Shown here piece after piece: positions 1 through 13,435 of a stretch of DNA of 64,000 bases (its first letter is position 1; every line of letters starts with the position of its first letter). This stretch comes from Lutraria lutraria. Its lineage: Eukaryota; Mollusca; Bivalvia; Venerida; Mactridae. The notes beneath the pieces were generated by a model. That model was not told the origin of the DNA, searched no databases, and saw only the letters and a program-made list of their open reading frames with translations. A program made the position numbers and the translations under genes. Location of the stretch: NCBI GenBank assembly GCA_964023205.1, contig OZ026844.1:34457326-34521325 (forward strand), given 5' to 3'.

Positions 1-1801
1 AAGGAAAACCACTTAAACGTCACTTATGAACAATTAAAATTTTTATCTATCTCTTTAACATTGATATCTGAAATGAATTCTATACAACGGTTATGTTGAC
101 AATTCGACTGAGATTCAAACGATATTGGTTAAAATGATTGCCTGATGCTTTGAATTAAACATTTTCAGGATATACTCTTACTATTTAACTGTAACAAAGT
201 ACAATAAAAATGCTGAACACCAAAAATACTTCATAATTTGTCTTCTTTTCAAAATATCGCAAGTCATTCTGAAATTGTAATGTTTCACCTTAAGGAATAT
301 AAGATCTAACTTTGTATGAAATTGTCTACTTGAAGGTATAGTCGTATTAGAAGTTTGAAATTTCAGCAAATTTCAGTTGGCAAGGTCAAATTGAAATGAA
401 ATATTCATAACTTGAACACGAAGTATCACATAAGCGAATTTCTAACAAAGAGTGACATATATTAGTTTCTACAATAGGCAGACGTTACAATATTCATGAA
501 GCTTTAAAACTCAAATAGCAACAGACTGTAGAACATAAAACAAATTTGTGCACGGGTAATGTTATACAATACAAAATGTAGGCAAACATTAAAAATGTAT
601 CAAATTATCAACTACCGGTATATATTTTTTGGGGTCAAACCCCCCTTTTCATCAATTTTTCAATTATATGCTGTGGCCGCGACATCAAACAGGTGCTTCA
701 TGGACGGTATTCGAACCAGTACTAACTTACCCTTCCATAAGGAAACAGCAACTTCTCCACATAATTATGTCAACATTGTTTTTAAATATTCATGGAGGGG
801 TATCCCCCGCAGTGACCGGGAAACGAGCCCGAAAAGAATATTGAGGTCAGAAAAGCAGAAGTATAATTTTACAACAAATAAAAGAGCAGACTATTTCAAT
901 GACCAACCACCAGACAGTAGGAATAAGATCGCAAATTCAATGCGACACTTTTGAAATCCACTTTGTAGGAACCTCTTATTTCATGCAAATATTTCTCGAC
1001 TTCTTAATGTTTGTCCTAAATTCCATTCTAAATTTCCATCAATTTTAAGAAACAAGCTTTTATCTAGTGTGCTGTATGCTCTTTAATTTGCCATTTTTCG
1101 TGTTTATTTGCATAAATATGTAAATGACTATGTAAATGGTTTAAAACTAATGACTAGTGGCACAGATACACAAGACAATAAACATATGTAGTACTATGCA
1201 TTAAAACTAGCTCAGTAAGCTTTAATAATAAACTTAAGTAGCCGATTTACACCATTTACACACCATTTTCATTCATTTTCTTAATATCCTCATACACCTG
1301 ATACCACGTACACCGTCTATACAACAAGTATCAGATACCTATAATCACAATGGGATAAGATCTTATTTCAGATCATTATTTTGCATGAATTAATTGATGT
1401 AAGCCAAACTTCCGATCTTGACCAATCCAAACAACAATGCTTGAGTGATTTTGGCAAAAAATTGTGAAGTAGATATCTTGTATCGGATAGTATTAAGATC
1501 TGAATTGTTCATTATCAGCTTACAAATTTATACCAATTCTATCAGACCTTTGTTTCCAGGGATACCTTGTAAAGGACCCATTTCATAGCATGATTTAAGA
1601 TATCATTTCTCTCCTTCCAAAATATAAGATGAACACTTCATAATGTTTTTTTTGCATACACCATTAAATTGAATTAGACTGTGTCTGTGTTAAACTGATG
1701 TTTCGGCCGAAATACGACAGTAAAAATCACTTAACTAAATATTTGAGCACTTAAGAAAATTTCAATCGCATTAAAGGAAATAAGAGAAATAGTTTTGAAA
1801 T

Positions 1802-1815
1802 GTTACCATGACAAC
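1802..1815 (+). promoter_or_regulatory. RFX X-box-like motif
   Basis: GTTACCATGACAAC matches the RFX-family X-box palindrome (GTTNCCATGGNAAC) at all but one constrained position. X-boxes recruit RFX factors, classically at ciliary and neuronal genes. The site is intronic and there is no functional evidence beyond the motif. Confidence 0.3.
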
Positions 1816-2133
1816 CATTTTTTAAAGGCAAACTAATATAATCAGTAAGTCCATAAGATGTTTCAACATATCCTCCGAGTACGAATCACAACAAAACAAC
1901 CGACACAATTTTGCAAGACTGGTGATCAAACAAAATAAAAAGATTAAACACAAATGAGTTTAATATTTAGGAAATGTCTTCTGTTTTCAACCTTCTTCAA
2001 CCAAGACCTGTAAAACATATTCAAGATGAAAAAGGAAGTTTAATGAAACGAAGGTCCATTTTATTGACAAGAATTAGGTCACTGTGTTATTAGGGAACTG
2101 GGTTACCAAAAAGTAGGTCAAAATGATAAAACC

Positions 2134-2139
2134 ACTTAC
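2134..2139 (-). other. 5' splice donor of the PDZRN exon
   Basis: The minus strand reads AGCGG followed by GTAAGT, a full consensus donor. In the exon frame this GTAAGT would give a TAA stop at once, so the coding sequence must be spliced here. The exon ends two bases into a codon; the next exon, beyond position 1, must supply one base. Confidence 0.92.
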
Positions 2140-2369
2140 CCGCTGTATGGAAATGGATAGAAGGCAGGGGGTGGTGTGGGAGGTCGGTTATATCCATAGA
2201 TATCTTCTTCAGTTTGTGTTCCTATAGATACCATGGCTGGTGTTGAGCGTGTTTTCATCTTATTCTTGTTAACACGTCGGAGGACTTCAACCACTATTGG
2301 TTCTTCAGCTGTGCGGAATGCCTCCACTGCTTCCTCGTGCGATGCTTGCGATAAATCACGACCATTTAC
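2140..2369 (-). CDS. PDZRN3/PDZRN4: Internal coding exon of a PDZRN3/PDZRN4-like protein (C-terminal half of PDZ1 plus linker)
   Basis: The exon is 230 nt, read on the minus strand from 2369 to 2140: 76 codons plus two bases (GG). It enters in phase 0 and leaves in phase 2. The first residues VNGRDLSQASHEEAVEAF continue to EEPIVVEVLRR, which is the late beta-strand, alpha-B helix and last strand of a PDZ domain and closely matches PDZ1 of PDZRN3/PDZRN4. After it come a basic stretch, GTQTE (STQTD in the vertebrate proteins) and RPPTPPP, matching the RPPTPP of PDZRN4. The family has RING, TRAF-type zinc finger and two PDZ domains. It acts as an E3 ubiquitin ligase or scaffold at the membrane and junctions; vertebrate PDZRN3 is linked to MuSK and Wnt signalling. 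Only this fragment is present. Open frame continues past both exon ends, but consensus splice sites and loss of family similarity fix the boundaries. Vertebrates have two paralogues; an invertebrate would probably have one, so I do not choose between 3 and 4. Confidence 0.93.
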
Positions 2370-2391
2370 CTGTAAATATAAAAATTTGTAC
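2370..2391 (-). other. 3' splice acceptor of the PDZRN exon
   Basis: On the minus strand the bases before the exon read TTTTTATATTTACAG and then GTAAATGGT (Val-Asn-Gly). The AG occupies 2371-2370. The preceding tract is T-rich with a TTTACAG end, as expected of a metazoan acceptor. Family similarity stops exactly here: upstream residues in the same frame are AT-rich intron translation. Confidence 0.9.
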
Positions 2392-5300
2392 ATAAATAAT
2401 AAATTCATGTAATATAGTTGTGTAGAATAGTAGGCAGCTACTGTACGCAATATGCAAATTTCCTTCATTAGTAATGTCCTACACAATGATACATTATTTT
2501 TAAAAAAATTAATCACCTAGCCAACAATGTTTGTATAAGAGAACAAAAAAGAACAGTTTATAAAATATTACAATAAGATATATCCTGGATACCATTATTT
2601 TCATTGTTTCTCTTAATTTCCTTATTCACAGATCTTTGTAAACCATAATTGCATACATCCATACCGATCAACTCATGGAACAGTCAATGACTAACGAACC
2701 ACAAACTAAGAAATCGGGAGAATTTTTAGGGAAAATGAATCCAAGCTTCTAAATGATTGTGATGTCAGTCCGAATGAATCAGAAGCTCTATTATTTCTGA
2801 TCTTGGTCAGTGATAATAGATTGTTTAGGTATCAACAAGTCAAAACAAGCATCTTCTGATACAGATTTCTGAGAAATTAATTCCCCAACAATACAAGTCA
2901 ATGATCTAATACTGTACTGGTAGATATACATCATGCCAGCTGCTAAATATTTTAGAAATATGAACTGGGCAGAAATATGACTGGACATGTCTGTATGGTC
3001 ACTGAACAGCTCATAAGGGGACTAGATTTACATATGCAAATAATTATGATTACATGATATTGATATTATTATTAATAAATGACTCATGTTGTTTTTAAAT
3101 GGTTATTTTATTCCCGTAAAAATGACGTCCAATCAAAAAGCAGCAAGACATTGGTCCGTGATTTACAAAACCACAACTGTGATGATGTTGGACATGACGT
3201 TACGTTTAACGATGAAACATCAAGTGACTAGAATTCTAATATCAACACACCAATCAAATTTGTTCATTATTTCCTACGCAACAAGAATACATACTGTCAA
3301 AAGTTCATATAAATTATGAAATTATACAGTTTGATGTATGATGCATTCATCAAAACATTCATTTCAAACACCCACATAATTTTTACAGCATCAGTCTATC
3401 GGAGAGGATAGACAGCTATATACCACAAATATCACAGTTACTGTCATGACATTGTTTTCTCTAGCATTAACAAGACAAATCATCATATGCAAAACAAACA
3501 CTTTTTCACGGGACATCAATGACTGGCGATAATATCCACCTGATGAGAGATTAACATTAGAGAAATAAAATATTAAAACCATTATGAATAACTAGACCAA
3601 CAAAAGAAACGATTTTGTTGTATCACGATTAATCAAACCTCGTTAAACAAGTCATTATATTCATGTAGACATAACGTTAAGATTTTGCTTATCCTTTTTT
3701 TTGTCAAATTTCAGCTAATAAAATTCAATGAATACCTATTAATGCTTAACCCTATAACTGTTACTTAATCAAATGTTGACATAGTGGCTTAACCTAAGGC
3801 TTAACCAGAAGAAGTTTTTGGAGAGTCAACAAATGCTAGCAGAGATTTCGCACACCTTTCCTATCTGATACAACACTTACTTATCAAATGATTAGATCTA
3901 GATGAAAACTTCGCCACAAGCTATGTCTGGTCTCTAGCAAATATACAGCTAGGACTGTCCTGTCTAAATATCAACATTGACCCATTATTGTTATGACAAA
4001 AATTGAAAGTCATTTATACAACAGATTAGCAAATAAACACGAGACCTCCCACAGGTCATAAAACCAGTCAAACTGCGTGGTAATGTATTAGATTGATTAA
4101 ATAAACACAGGAAATGATATTATAGAAAACTAATAATTAGAGGGCAAACATTAAACCAAAGTACCTCAAATATTACACATCACTGTAAAAACCTGCTCCC
4201 AATTATCTTCAGACCAATTGAAGATTGATCAATATTTAAAATCAACTTTAATCTAATACACAAGTCCTATATTAGAAGAGATAGATGGAAATCATTTTGA
4301 GCAAATTGTGTGTTTTAAAAAATGCCACAAAAAAGCATTATCACATAGAAACTTAATGTATTTAACTGATCTATCTTTAAATTAGAAATTCAGGCATACT
4401 ATCACATAAAAATCATCTCAAACAGTTTTTTTTCCAGTCACATAAAAACAATTAAATAATAACTAAAACATGGCTTAAGCACGCTGCAGTGATTAATTCA
4501 CCCCCGCAGTGTTTTCAATAATATAACAATATTACTACAGACAATTGGTCATAAATATTTAGAAAGATATTGCAATCTATTTCCTACCCCCCATCTAACT
4601 GATTAATTATGTGTTTCATAAAAATTATAATCAGATGACAATATTGCACCCAAATCTAACCAAATCACAATTTGGGTCAGTGATTAAAGAACCACAAGCT
4701 ACAAGCAAGAAGACCATACCAGACAAGTTGCCGCATATATAAATGTAAATTATATCTTTGATGTCAATTTGGTAGTCTTTCAGGAGTCATAATGTAACCA
4801 GATCTTTTTAATACACAAATAAAACAATTGTCTATCATGAAATAACTTCAATATCATGATGAATTGTCTAACAAATGTATCATGACCAGGGTTTAGCTAT
4901 ATCAATAAATCTCCCAGCATAAAAAATAAAAATTAAATCAATTTACAATTCCGCTCATGAATGACTTGCAATATGCACGTAATTGCCGTACAAAACAGTC
5001 ATATAAAGACATTAACATGCATTCACATCAATGATTTAAGACAGCCAATCATCAAAGAAAAATCTACGTAAAAACAATGTTTGGACAACTTAAACATTGA
5101 TGCAAAAAAGCTTTCATATAACTGATGTTCATTGTTACTTAAAAAACAATCATTTAAGCATTCAGTTTCCAAAACCAAAACTCTAATTCATTTTACCTCA
5201 TTTCTATTAACCAAAATCTACCGCAAAACAAGGCTATTAAAATAGGTCAGTCCTCTATAAAAAACACAAAGACCCGTTTTCATAATTATACTGCTATGAG

Positions 5301-5821
5301 AAAGCCCCACATTTCTTAGGTGTTTTTTTATAACAGAATAATGATGAATTACTAAGCCTATAATGTTACATAATTTACATTTAAAATCCCTTCATTTTGT
5401 AATAACCATTCTTTACAATGAATTATCCTGCTGTGAACTCAGGAGAAAATGGTGATCCATTTCTGTACTGTTCAACAAATTTATCATGAAATCTTTCTAA
5501 CACTGTTCACATCAATACCAACAAACCAATATTCTAATCATACTTTGGCAACCCTTTGCTAAATCAACAAAATTTAACTTAATAACTCTTAGTTAATTGC
5601 TGAAAAATTAGACCATTGATAAGTGCACATTACCCAGTAAATGTGGAGTCAAGTATGGATTTAACCACATTTTCTTTGTGCGATTGTGAATTAAAACAAA
5701 ACGTAAACAAAGCAGAAATTTATTGTCATCAAAGGGTTACATTAGTTTAATGACTAATATTTTACCATTTCTGTTGTTTTTGTTCAATCATTCATTTATC
5801 TTGTCAACTCTAAGTAATTAT

Positions 5822-5956
5822 CAACCAACACTACCACCATCAGCAGCTGTAACAACATCAGTAACACCAGCAGGAACATCAGTAACAAGAGCTAGTACAT
5901 CACTAATGCAAACAACAATAGCACCAACAACACCAGTAATAACAACAATATCAACT
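5822..5956 (+). repeat. Degenerate trinucleotide (ACA/ATC/CCA) tract encoding a Thr-rich stretch
   Basis: About 135 bp are dominated by ACA, ACC, ATC and AGT triplets in one register on the plus strand. Within the open frame 5723-5980 this gives a Thr/Ser/Pro-rich, mucin-like run (VTTSVTPAGTSVT and similar), preceded by a hydrophobic segment (LPFLLFLFNHSFI). I interpret it as an old trinucleotide microsatellite in an intron. A tiny secreted mucin-like peptide is possible, but no splice or promoter evidence supports it and the frame is antisense to PDZRN. Confidence 0.6.
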
Positions 5957-8900
5957 TTTGCATTTAAATCAACCATGTGAATTAAGTCAACCAAAGTTAA
6001 AAAAAATTGAAAAAAAGTCACCCAAATTATATATCCAAATTAATAAGGGCATAAATCAATTACCTTTCTTAGACATACTTCCAGTTTCATCTGATCCTGA
6101 TAACTTAATATCCACCCACTACTCTGAACAACCATTTTCATCTTCATCTAGAAACACTAATTTATGAAATGTCCACTGTTTCGTTTCAAGAAAACATCCA
6201 ATGATTTTTCATATCTAATAATCTAATATAGTCCACATTGATGTCACACATTTCCAATGTTCTATGTTAATGAACCTCTCTTTGATACCCAAATACTACT
6301 GTTACAAAATACTACAAAGTCACTAATATAAGAATAACTTCCAACACTTTGTTTACATACACTTAGTACCAGACACCAGATCAAATTTAACACTATAAAA
6401 CAACCTTACAATAAAAGCAAATAAATCCAGAAGCCCTTTTTTCCATTCTCCACTTTTAAAGTTTAAATTATAAATTTAATCATTTTCATAGTCCCATAAC
6501 AAATAATATTAAAAAAAATTCATAGCAGTTTAAACAGTTAAAACATTAAACTTATAAATCCAAACGGAACAGTAGAAGGTTTAATGCGTATGACTACCAT
6601 ACACTACCGTCAAGCCCTCTTAAATCCAACTATAATCGTATATTGTCCTTCCTCTATCTAATCATAACATATTTTAAACCTGTCTAATACTGCATACACA
6701 ATATATAACACTAAAATCTGATCCATTACAATTTTACACTTCCACAACTTTTTACCTTACAATCACTCAACTGTAACACAACAAACTAAGGAAAGGAAAA
6801 AACTAACAGATGTAAATGTCCTCATCAAATTTGGAGAAACCATTATCTATTTAGAGTCCTTCAAGTGATTATATTCAATTAAACGTTCAAACAATTTTAA
6901 CCAATTTTCATGACCATTCATTTTTTTGTTCACTATTTTAAATGAACTTGATACCATTCCTACAACAATATTTTACTCAGTGAAGTCACCTGGTCAGAGT
7001 ATTAAGGTAAACATCAAATTATTTGCCCCAATACACAACAAATTCTAACCCCTTGAGGGATGTTTCATGAGTTCAATCTCTCTTTCTCACACCTATGGTG
7101 GCATTTGACCCCTAAGGGTCATACTCATGGTGTCAATTTTAATTAATTGATAATGGCCAGTGATTATCACTTGAGTTTAGCAATAAAAGCTGACCTCATG
7201 AATAATGTCAATTTGTGCATGTTTTAATGGCACTTAAATTAGGAGAACTTGCATTCAATTTCTAACTGTAGTTTTTGTCATCTTTCACCAATTAATGTCA
7301 AATTAGTGTCTACAAGTGACAAACATTTCCATACAATTTTATTTTCCAGACAAAAAAACTTGTGCATTATTTTCAAAACTTTATTTCTCCCACGATTTGA
7401 AGGAAAACATATTTTGATAAATAATTGCTTTCTTTTGTACTATTGCAAAACAAAACTTGTGTGTTACAACTGAATTATCTGTAAGACACTTGCATGTTAT
7501 GGATGTAATAAAGGATATTTTCATCAACTTGATATTATAATTATGGTGTATGAATTCATCATCAAAATAATGTTGTACAACAAAAATTTCAAGTTGCCTT
7601 TCCACAGATTTATCCAGGAACCATGTCAAATCCATCATATTCAATGTAGGGGTTATAATGTCTCAAGTGGGGATTTAGGGGCCATCATCAACAGTGTGAA
7701 CACATGACTAAAATAATGACCAGGACATGATGTTGTATAATACACAAAGAGGTGAAATGGAAAGCTGAAGTCCTATACATTTTACTTTTAACATAAATAC
7801 ATTTTTCTCCACAGAACATAGTTTTATATCAATGAAAGCACTGGACAGGGGTCCAAATCAATCAAATTTGACCAATCAGGAAGTTACATCAGTAAGTGAC
7901 AACTAATCCAGGATTGCTCTTCATTAACTATAAGTACCAGATTTTGAAACAACAACAAGAAGTACAACAACAATAATTGGTCATTCAACTGGACATGAAG
8001 GGCCTCCAGGTGGAGCTCAGCCCCTCTTCAAACTTTGATCCAGGAAACAGAAACAAGAAATTATGACACAGAAAGGTAAACAAGATGTCAACACTAGACC
8101 AAGCACATGACAACTTCAAAGATTATTTGTACAAAAAGAAGTGAAAACAGAGAGAAAACATGGCCCTTATCTGAAATCCTCATCTAATGACAAAAGCCTT
8201 ATCACAAGATGGAGGACTGATAACAAGGTATAAATAATACATACATTATCATTCTAACCAGATAACACATATTGACACATTAGTAAATATTGACAGGTTC
8301 AGAATAATTTTTATTGATAACATTTTTATTGTTTTTATCAACATTATGAAGTATGGGTTGTTTGTATGCAAACATTATTGAATAAATAGAGATAAGAATG
8401 ATGTAAGTGGTTTCAAAAACGCTAGAGTAATGAAGCAGACAGGATACACAAGAAGAATTGAAACTATGCAGTAAAATATCTGTAAGTTACAAACAGCAAG
8501 AAACATTAAGGAAATTAATGTAAATGGTTATCGAGTTATAATTAAAGGGGATCATTCTGTACACTGGTAAACAAGCTTATGATCTATCACAAACTGATTC
8601 AGTGATCGACTGTGTTATTTTGCCTAAAAATACCAAAATAATGTTAATTAATTGACAACATAAACAAATAATCTTAGTCACTTCTAAATTCTTAAAAATA
8701 CCAAATTAATGTTAACTACTTTATGCACAACAGTCAGACTCCAATATTTTGAATACCAAGAAAATTATTTTGAAATTTACCATCATGCATGTTTAGGGGT
8801 AGTTGAAATAATGACTAACTTATTTTCATGTGAGAGGGGACTCAGTCAGGGAGTAGTGGGAACAATCGTTCTGACATTTATAATAAAAGCCCAATAGCGT

Positions 8901-9328
8901 AATGTCAAAGAACCAATCTAAATGAATGACCTAATTATGTCAAAATTTTGTCTAAAGGTCAAATAGAATCAAACAAACAATTTATGTAAATTTGCTCCAC
9001 ATAGTTTTTCTACAACCATAATGAACTTCAAAAGTTTTTTTTATCAATAAAATAAGTACACAGCTTTGGCACACATTCACATCAACCCAAAATATCACAA
9101 TTACTGCAATGAAAAACTTCAAAGTAAAAATTACACCAAGCAAAATATGAAAAGAAAATATGGAAACTGAAAAATTTGTTTGGCGTCCTGCTTCTATTTT
9201 TTTTTTACGCAAACAAACAACAGACACAATGACTTCATTGGTCAGACCTTTGGTCAGATTCATTGCGATATAGCTTATACCAGAATCCTAACTGTTGGAT
9301 TCATTGGCTTTAGGAAAAAGCTTGACAA

Positions 9329-9344
9329 CCCCCCCCCCCCCCCC
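9329..9344 (+). repeat. Poly-C homopolymer tract (16 C)
   Basis: An uninterrupted run of 16 cytosines in AT-rich intron. On the minus strand, the sense strand of PDZRN, it is a poly-G run. Such runs are unstable, and the exact length may be a sequencing artefact. Confidence 0.95.
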
Positions 9345-12300
9345 TCAAAATGATATAATATATGCAAAAAAGGGCGTTTTTCAATTTAATATAGAAGAAA
9401 TATAAGATCAAATATCAAAGTTTAGAATAAATCAAGGCAACAGTTGAGAAATTCTTCATACATGTACCATATAAGGCATATAATTTCATTCATAATTCGT
9501 AAACACGATTTTCAATAAAAATTCAGTAAACTTTACATTGTATTAAGATGAACGTCGAGACATCTCGTCTTAATAAGATGCCTCAATAGAAAGTATCAAA
9601 AACATCCAAAAATTTCTCAAAATTAATTTTGAAATTCGTGCTCATTCATAAAAGTAATCAAATTTGGTCAAGCGTTATCAACATATGTCTGTGAAAACAC
9701 GCACTACACTAAATGAGACATATGAGGTATGTAATATTTTAATAAGTAGATAGAATATGAATTAACATTTACAACTTCAAAGCTTATTTCCATGCCTGAT
9801 TTAGAGGCATGTATGTAAGTATGTTGTTTTGCATGCTGCTAGAGATCAAATTTCTTTAGACCTTAGAACATTTTTTTAAACATGGCAATTATTGATATCA
9901 AATGTTAATAAAAAAAGTACCAGTCACTTCAACAACACAAGACAGCAAACTTTCATTTCCCTGCATGTATCTAATCAGGTCACCATTGCACAAACTGACA
10001 TTTTTAATATAACTAATATACGAGCATGTTTTTTTCCAATCTTTCGTTTTTTTATTAAAATGAACACTTCCAACATCTAAAAGTGGATGTAATTGAATAG
10101 AACGATATTCCACTTCAATTCATTATAAAGTCATCTACATTTTCAATGAGATTATCAGACAGAAAATCAGAAATCTAATTCTCAGAAATTGGTAAATTAT
10201 GAACAGTTCCAGTGCATTTATACTTCCCTCTGCTTCCAGACCACAGATTAGGTAATTCGGTGTGAAAGTAATAATAAAAGGCGTTTAATTTTCATCCATC
10301 AAATCAAAGTAACATTTCCTCTACATGTTATTTAAAAGCAGTTTTAAATAATTTGTCTTAGAAAAAAAGATTATAATCTTAAGTATCAGATTATTTCCCT
10401 TTCATGTTAATGGCAACACCTCATGGTTAACAAAAAAAATGTAATATACAAAAAATAAAAATTCACGTTTTTCATGACTTAGAATAATAAGTGAAAATTG
10501 TTTGTGAAAGAATTATGATTTATCATCTGTTATTTAACAATAAAAAGACTGCAAAAAATTAAAACATTAAAATGCTCATGAAAAGATTGTAGATACATAT
10601 CAACCAACTGACTCATTCATAGAATTGGTACAGCTAAGCTATTTTCAGAACAAAAACGAACCAACAGGCCACAAAAGCTGCTAAATCAATTGCACAGATT
10701 CTAAATTTTTACCATGTGAGGAACACAATAGCCTGTGAAACATTCTCATAAAAATGCAACCAAAAATGAATTGAGTATACAACATACAGTTAGTTGTTTT
10801 TTCCCTTCAGACACCCATTATAAAATGTAATTGTCACAACAATTTGGGTCTCCAAATGATGAAACCCTATCTCAAAATGAGACTGTTAATTTCCCTATGA
10901 CATCAGAAAGATCAACATTAACAAGAAAATAATGATTAATTACCTACCTGTTTCACGATAGCCTTGATTATGTTCAATCTAACCTAGCATCAATGCTATC
11001 TGGTGTCACACTGTGCCACAGTGCTGTATCAGAATACAACATGGTGCTGTATCACGTATTGCACACAAACAATAACAAACTAAAGAAAACTGGAAATTTA
11101 GTATTGTCCAACCAGTATCAATAGCGTAAAAAACTAGAGTGAAACAGACTATTTTTTCTAGCAACCTGTCGCCAGTTTGGCAAGTACAAGTGAAAACATA
11201 TCCTGAGATGGAAACCAATACAGCAAGAATGTTGAATGCAGGCAAACTCAAAAGAGAGAATCTTGACTCGGGAGATTCAGTTGCAAATCAATGAAACTGC
11301 AATAATAGTTAACATTGGTTTTAGAAGAAATAAACAATTCTACCATTTATTGAAACAATCAGGCGAATAATGACTTCCAGTAGGGAAAAGTGATTTATTT
11401 TTAGCTAAGACAAATTTCCGATACAACCGTCAATGAAATAACACAGTCATATATTTACTAAAATTCGGATAATACACATTTCGGATAGTAACTAATGATA
11501 CCGTCAGTGTATGTACTTGGTAATCATGGAAGTAAGAAGTTTTAAGCAGAAGGGCAAAAATCAATTGTAAGCTATAGATGGCACACTAATTAACCATTCT
11601 TAATTGAAATATAGGACAATCAATTACAACGAGAAATAGACCTAGGACAAATGTTACATTTAGGATACTGAAAATGACAGAAGAAAACATTAACAATAAT
11701 TAAACATTAACAAGAGAATTTACTTGTAAATATTTAAGTTTTACTCTGGGGATGTAAGTTTAAAGTAATTTAAGTTCTGACGTCATACACCGGACTACAT
11801 TCAGGAGTGGAGATATTTTTTTAAGCATTAAAAGTCATGAATGTGGAAATGCACTCGACCAAGGCTACTGACAAAACAAACGATTTTCACAAAGGTTGCA
11901 AAGACCACCAAAGATTATACTCTCCATGTTAATATGAGTAATTGGTGAAGCTTGAATAATGCTGTCTACAAATTAAAAAAAAAATTGCAGAAAAAAAACT
12001 TAAGAAGAGGTAAAAATGCTAATTCGCAGACAATGAAAATAAATTGGTCTCCAAACGGACATGAAATTTATTCAAACTAATGGCAAGAAGTTAGCTTGGA
12101 AATAGATTCAGAAGTGAGAAAAACCATTATTTGTCAAAAAAGTACGGTTGAGTAATGATAGAAATCCTTATTTGCCAACTGTGGGCGATTGGTAATGCAA
12201 ATAGTTGTATTTTATTCATCAGGCGTCTGATCGTAATGGCAATATTTACCATGTCCATCTATTATGCATCTATCAGAGAGGGGTTTCAGCAACACTCAGT

Positions 12301-13131
12301 CTAAGGACGTTTAGTCTAGCCCACATCAAGTAAAATTACGGGAACTTTTATAGATTTATTCATTGACCATAGGACATTATCCTTGAATGTTTCGGGGATA
12401 ATGTTTAACAGCATTACCATAGTAACTGATCAACAAGTCTAGGTAAGATCCATTTAAATAATATTACTTTCATTTGATTTTTTCGTGTATATTTCCAATA
12501 AATATGTCATTGGTAATAGACAATGTAATATAAACCGCTGTAGAAATAGCTGTCATAAATATATAATAGAAAGTGGATTGCTATTTTTTTCAACTCATAA
12601 ATAAGAAAGTGTTCAGCACATACAAGCCATTAATATTGTCAATTTTCAATTAAATGTCAACAACAATAATGAATCTATCAATAAATAATTCATTAATTGT
12701 TAATAGGCTGCAAATACCAACTAGCAACATTTAAACAGAATTCCTTCCATAGCATCAAATGGTCCAAAATGCAACATACAAGCCTAAAAAAATACCATGA
12801 AGCATTAATAACTGTTCATGAAAACAAATTAATTGACTAGAAGATGCATGAGTTTATATTAAAACAGAAACAATTCTGGATATCAACTAGGGTGGTCTAG
12901 ATACCATCGGAAAAACATCTACAACAAAAGAATGTGATAACAAAAGATAAAACAATTAGCCTTGTCAGATACATTTATAACTCCATGTAATATTAGGAGG
13001 ATGAACTGGAAAAAGAATAAATGCAGACTCATTGTCATTAATCCATTGTTTCAGACAAAAAGAAAAAAAAAACTTGACCAAATGATAAATTTTAGCCCAT
13101 GATACATAAGATCTTTGACTAAGTGTATTTA

Positions 13132-13292
13132 GACACAGTCAAACCCGTGAATAAAGGCCAACCTTGGGAAATACAAAATGTGGCCTTTATTGTCAGGTGG
13201 CCTTTTATTTGGAGGTCATTTTGTTCTATATAATCAATGAAGGTTTTTAAATAACGGTCTTATTCACAAGGTGTCCTTTATTCGGAGGCGGC
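13132..13292 (+). repeat. Dispersed repeat with inverted GTGAATAAAGGCC / GGCCTTTATT units
   Basis: The segment holds GTGAATAAAGGCCAACC, then TGGCCTTTATTGTCAGGTGGCC, then GGTGTCCTTTATTCGGAGG. These are short units repeated in direct and inverted orientation, typical of a decayed MITE-like element. A related fragment at 18693-18726 (GAACCTGTCACCTCTGAATAAAAGCC) shows that the sequence is dispersed. I recall similar words from molluscan genomes but cannot assign a family. Confidence 0.5.
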
Positions 13293-13435
13293 ATTCAGCA
13301 ATATTCAGTCATAAACTTACAGAGATTACTGATCAGAAACTCGTAGGCATATTAACTGACCATGCTGAATAATCGACTCAAGTAAAAGACATAGCATATA
13401 ATTTATTAACAAACTTAACCAATTGGTTTTCTCAC

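Larger units (their letters stand above)
1..2139 (-). other. Start of the intron downstream of the PDZRN exon
   Basis: There is no convincing exon here in either direction. The region is AT-rich, apart from a GC-richer patch at about 628-850 that looks like a decayed repeat (a box-B-like GGTTCGAATACC on the minus strand, and C/G clusters near 638 and 797-812). An X-box-like word lies at 1802-1815. The rest shows no recognisable features. Confidence 0.7.
2370..9328 (-). other. Upstream intron, segment nearest the PDZRN exon
   Basis: This is AT-rich intronic sequence with scattered short open frames on both strands, none with recognisable domains or coding-like composition. It holds a degenerate ACA/ATC trinucleotide tract at 5822-5956 and a short direct repeat at 8625-8652 and 8690-8717 (a shared ATACCAAA-TAATGTTAA word, about 62 bp apart). 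It ends at a poly-C tract. No RNA gene or large transposon coding sequence was seen. Confidence 0.65.

Noticed and set aside
700..730. tRNA gene suggested by TTCGAACC
   Set aside because: No matching acceptor stem, anticodon arm or box A could be found around it.
559..954. 131-codon plus-strand open frame
   Set aside because: No recognisable domain, it spans a repeat-like patch, and no splice or promoter context supports it.
2370..2516. Open frame continuing upstream of the PDZRN exon to an ATG at 2516
   Set aside because: Family similarity stops exactly at the TTTACAG acceptor and the upstream residues are AT-driven intron translation, so the ATG at 2516 is not taken as a start.
5190..5210. 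GAG|GTAAAA donor with phase-0 frame
   Set aside because: No in-frame start codon before an upstream stop, and the donor is weak.
10948..10983. 36-nt phase-0 microexon (VRLNIIKAIVKQ) before a CAG|GTAGGT donor
   Set aside because: The acceptor side has no polypyrimidine tract, no start codon is in frame, and inserting 12 residues into PDZ1 would be odd. Kept only as part of a low-interest finding.
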